8,135 nt of DNA from JANLQX01 sp043775075 (lineage in GTDB: Bacteria; Actinomycetota; Acidimicrobiia; Acidimicrobiales; JANYDT01), in the NCBI GenBank assembly GCA_043775075.1, contig JAYVSS010000143.1, forward strand, positions 1-8,135. Direction: 5' to 3'. The translations under genes and the position numbers were made by a program. The notes under the pieces are model-generated. The model had not been told where the DNA came from. It worked only from the letters and a program-made list of their open reading frames with translations, and ran no database searches. This document shows, in pieces, positions 6,178 through 8,135 of this stretch; the stretch's first letter is position 1, and each line of letters begins with the position of its first letter.

Positions 6178-6512
6178 GCGGTGGGCCCGGTGTCCGGACC
6201 GCATTCGACAGCGAAACCCGCAGCCATCCAGGCCGATGTGCCGCCGAGAACATTTACCGCATCGATACCCTGCTGGCGCAGAAAGGCCGAGGCCTGGTGA
6301 CTTCGACCACCAGCCGCACAAATCAGGTAAACCGGCTGGTCCGTGGGGAATTCTTTGACCCGAGATGGCACCGATTGCAGAGGAATAAGTACTCCGCCGC
6401 CAACGTGGGCTTCGAGATATTCATCGGGCTCACGGACATCAATGAGAACTCCACCGGCCCGCAGGACACTTCCGAGTTCGGCCACTTCGATCCCCGGCAC
6501 TTGGTCGTTCAT
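6174..6512 (-). CDS. Single-domain rhodanese (sulfurtransferase)
   Basis: A 112-residue stand-alone rhodanese domain, expected to carry sulfur as a persulfide on its active-site Cys and pass it to an acceptor, in the cytoplasm. The family signature is complete: IDVREPDEYLEAHVGG (24-39) with the CH2A-type Asp-Val-Arg-Glu, the active loop CAAGGRS with Cys65, and the C-terminal VLGGTSAWMAAGF (88-100). The six-residue loop fits sulfur-carrying single-domain rhodaneses rather than Cdc25-like phosphatases. The ATG at 6510-6512 is preferred: it lies 10 bases after the mobA-like stop and removes a low-complexity N-terminal extension that would overlap mobA. The SD is weak (AGGT about 13 bases upstream). 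It overlaps rnd by 4 bases. The actual sulfur acceptor is unknown; MobA-like and class V aminotransferase neighbours make cofactor sulfur chemistry possible but unproven. Confidence 0.9.
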   Translation of the reverse strand: MNDQVPGIEVAELGSVLRAGGVLIDVREPDEYLEAHVGGGVLIPLQSVPSRVKEFPTDQPVYLICAAGGRSHQASAFLRQQGIDAVNVLGGTSAWMAAGFAVECGPDTGPTA

Positions 6513-6522
6513 GACAGTGACA

Positions 6523-7209
6523 CTACCTGGAGGTGCCACCGAGAGAGCCGGGTCCGGTTGTCGTCTCACCGTTCCTTGCCAGGTAGGTGGCGAGCTCGGT
6601 GACGTCGTCAAGGTCGACATACGAGCGGGCCGATGGTCCCTGGCCCCGTTCGATCATGAGGACGAGCCGCCCGTTGACGGCGTGTAGCTGTTCGAGGGCG
6701 CGGGCAATCGACCGTTCTCCCTGTTTGAAGTGTTCTTGCAGCGGCTCGGCGCTGGCCAACCGATACGCCGCGTACAGCGGTTGGGCGCGCCCGTCGACGA
6801 TCGGCACGGCCGCCAACGTTTCGACAGGCTCATGCTGGAGGCGTTCTGCCAGCATGACCAGCTCGCTCGGATCTGGCTCGGGGTGGTCGCAGGCCATGAC
6901 GACACCTATCCCGTCGTCACGTGGTCCCACCGAATCGGGAGCGCGGCCGAGGGCGATGAGCCCGTCGATGATTGCGCGCAACGGGCCAAGGTGGGCCACA
7001 GAGTCGGCAACGAGGGCGACGTCGTTCGGCCACGCTCGCAAAGCGAACGCCGAGGTTGGGGACAGCCCGACAATCGCGATTCGCTCGGCGCCCGCCAATC
7101 GCAGAGCCATAACCGCTCGGTCGAGGAGCGTTGAGCCGCCGATGACGATGGCCGCCTTCTCTCGTCCCATACGGCGGCTCTCCCCGCCGGCCAGAATGAT
7201 GCCATCCAC
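6523..7209 (-). CDS. mobA: MobA-like molybdenum cofactor guanylyltransferase / NTP transferase
   Basis: A 228-residue nucleotidyltransferase of the MobA-like group, which attaches GMP (or CMP) to molybdopterin. The N-terminus has the nucleotide-binding signature LAGGESRRMGREKA (6-19), with Lys18 as the usual conserved Lys. GPLRAIIDGL (75-84) matches the family's GPLxGI segment. ACDHPEPDP (106-114) holds the metal-binding Asp108 where MobA has CDMP. RAQPLYAAYR (141-150) and FKQGERSIARALEQL (161-175) fit the C-terminal substrate region. The final SYVDLDDVTELATYL replaces the common NINTPEDL. Start: GTG at 7207-7209, preceded by GGAG with a 7-base spacer, beginning 4 bases past the stop of the hydrolase gene. 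No other molybdenum-cofactor gene lies in the window, so another NTP-transferase specificity cannot be excluded. Confidence 0.85.
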   Translation of the reverse strand: MDGIILAGGESRRMGREKAAIVIGGSTLLDRAVMALRLAGAERIAIVGLSPTSAFALRAWPNDVALVADSVAHLGPLRAIIDGLIALGRAPDSVGPRDDGIGVVMACDHPEPDPSELVMLAERLQHEPVETLAAVPIVDGRAQPLYAAYRLASAEPLQEHFKQGERSIARALEQLHAVNGRLVLMIERGQGPSARSYVDLDDVTELATYLARNGETTTGPGSLGGTSR

Positions 7210-7213
7210 TGCA

Positions 7214-8059
7214 TCACTCCGGGAAAGAGTCGAAGTCGGCCACCACTGCGCGATGATCGGAGAAGGCAAGGTGGACGATCTCAGTCGAGCTTGGGCGCAT
7301 CTTCGAATCATCCGTGAGCATATGGTCGAACTGGATTTTCGGGTCCGGGCTGGGAAATGTAGGGGCGCGTACGATTGAGGTCCAGCGGGTGGCGCGTCGA
7401 ACCACACCTGCGGGCATATTGAGATCGCCAAGGATGAGACGTGGTCCGGGAAGCTCCAGCAGTGCCTGCTGGACGAGGCGAAGCTGACGAACATTCCAAC
7501 CGGGAACGAACGATAAATGGGTGGTGGCCACGGTGCGAAAGGGCGCCTTCCCCTCGGCGAAGACAGCGGCGATCGCTCGGCGCGGCTCGTCGGCCAGCAG
7601 CATCGGACGGCGCGTTCCGGGCATCAGAATCGGAGACTTCACCGGCGCATGCCGCAACTCGATGACGTGCCAAGATTGGACCGGAACGCGGCTGATCAGG
7701 GCAATCCCGTAGCTCGGTGTGAGGTGTTCGGTGGGCCCCAGGTCGTCCCCCGAATGCGGATTGGCATCACGTGCGGCCGTCCACCGTCCGCCCGGTTCTC
7801 CGATGATGGCCGGCACAAACCGGTAGAAAACCGGGCCCGACGCGGCGTCGGCCATAGCCGACGCGATGGCCTGCGTCTGATCCACATGACCGGATCGTGG
7901 TTGACCTCGATCGACCTCCTGCAGACCGACGATGTCGGCGTGCAGCCCGGTGACCGCGATGGTCATCCTCTCGGTATCGACGAGACCGTCTATCAGCGAG
8001 CGGCCGTGCAATAGATTGGCCGTGGCAACGCGCAAGACGACGCCGTCAGTTCGTGTCAT
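7214..8059 (-). CDS. Endonuclease/exonuclease/phosphatase (EEP) family hydrolase
   Basis: A 281-residue metal-dependent phosphodiesterase/phosphatase of the EEP (DNase I-like) superfamily; the substrate, nucleic acid or a small phosphoester, cannot be read from sequence. Motifs run in the expected order: VATANLLHG (11-19) with Asn15, GLQEVDRG (45-52) with the metal ligand Glu48, SYGIALISRVPV (116-127), TTHLSFVPGWNVRQLRLV (179-196) with His181, LILGDLNMP (208-216) with Asp212 and Asn214, QFDHML (243-248), and SDHRAVVADF (267-276) with the catalytic Asp268-His269 pair. All key residues are intact. No signal peptide or membrane segment is seen, so it is probably cytoplasmic. The ATG at 8057-8059 is preferred; ATG at 8081-8083 is the alternative and the frame stays open to the window edge. 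No SD precedes either ATG, suggesting coupling to the overlapping upstream frame. Confidence 0.88.
   Translation of the reverse strand: MTRTDGVVLRVATANLLHGRSLIDGLVDTERMTIAVTGLHADIVGLQEVDRGQPRSGHVDQTQAIASAMADAASGPVFYRFVPAIIGEPGGRWTAARDANPHSGDDLGPTEHLTPSYGIALISRVPVQSWHVIELRHAPVKSPILMPGTRRPMLLADEPRRAIAAVFAEGKAPFRTVATTHLSFVPGWNVRQLRLVQQALLELPGPRLILGDLNMPAGVVRRATRWTSIVRAPTFPSPDPKIQFDHMLTDDSKMRPSSTEIVHLAFSDHRAVVADFDSFPE
7217..7220 (-). promoter_or_regulatory. Shine-Dalgarno site of the mobA-like gene
   Basis: GGAG on the minus strand, 7 bases before the GTG at 7207-7209 and inside the last codons of the upstream hydrolase gene. It decides a GTG start immediately before the DGIILAGG motif, where family members begin. 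Confidence 0.6.
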
Positions 8060-8135
8060 TGAGGATGCGCAACACGGACTCATGTATGCGCCCGTTGGTC
8101 GACACCGCGCTTCCTCCGTCAGCACGCTTACTGCC
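8046..8135 (-). CDS. Partial frame at window edge, C-terminus of an upstream gene or a short upstream ORF
   Basis: A minus-strand frame enters from the right edge and ends with TGA at 8046-8048, giving 29 residues (end: RIHESVLRILNDTN). It overlaps the ATG of the hydrolase gene by 14 bases, a normal arrangement for coupled genes. Within it a GTG at 8103-8105 has GGAGG 7 bases upstream (8113-8117), so it could instead be a separate 19-codon ORF. The product is not recognisable from this fragment. Confidence 0.4.
   Translation of the reverse strand, partial: GSKRADGGSAVSTNGRIHESVLRILNDTN

Noticed and set aside
6587..7378. 263-codon plus-strand open frame
   Set aside because: It is antisense to the mobA-like gene and the hydrolase; its translation is Arg/Ser/Pro-rich with no motif, as expected for an antisense shadow in GC-rich DNA.
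1..8135. CRISPR array, insertion sequence, attachment site, toxin-antitoxin or defence genes
   Set aside because: No spaced direct repeats, terminal inverted repeats, transposase or recombinase motifs, or known defence domains were found on either strand.

Overview
The window is GC-rich and densely coded. Start signals are a mix of Shine-Dalgarno (SD) sites, GTG starts and -10-like hexamers sitting 6-7 bases before an ATG (candidate leaderless mRNAs). With the gene families present, this suggests a chromosomal segment of a high-GC Actinomycetota-type bacterium. I cannot place it below phylum. I see no integrase, transposase, CRISPR array, rRNA, tRNA or known defence system.

Layout, right to left (nearly everything is on the minus strand). 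At 8135-4897 there is a tight run: a short open frame cut by the window edge, an endonuclease/exonuclease/phosphatase-family hydrolase, a MobA-like nucleotidyltransferase, a single-domain rhodanese and ribonuclease D. Neighbouring genes overlap by a few bases or are about 10 bases apart or less, so they are probably one transcript. A 196-base gap (4896-4701) with no convincing gene precedes a secreted L,D-transpeptidase (4700-3903). A 69-base gap follows, then a three-gene run: an AIM24-family protein (3833-3090), an unrecognised Ala-rich 137-residue protein (3071-2658) and a 571-residue class V aminotransferase (2636-921).

Left end. A 56-codon plus-strand gene (657-827) converges on the aminotransferase gene and diverges from a 144-residue minus-strand protein (539-105) that looks like a coiled coil plus winged helix. 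Both small genes have a -10-like hexamer right before the start and share a 117-base region with short repeats. Strong hairpins follow both genes.

How the genes relate. RNase D acts in RNA processing and the L,D-transpeptidase in the cell wall. The MobA-like protein, rhodanese and class V aminotransferase could all touch sulfur or molybdenum-cofactor chemistry, but no other cofactor gene is present, so a joint pathway is only a guess. The window is mostly ordinary housekeeping and accessory genes. The parts most worth a second look are the AIM24/unknown/aminotransferase run, the divergent small-gene pair, and a 19-codon frame with its own SD overlapping the start of the hydrolase gene.
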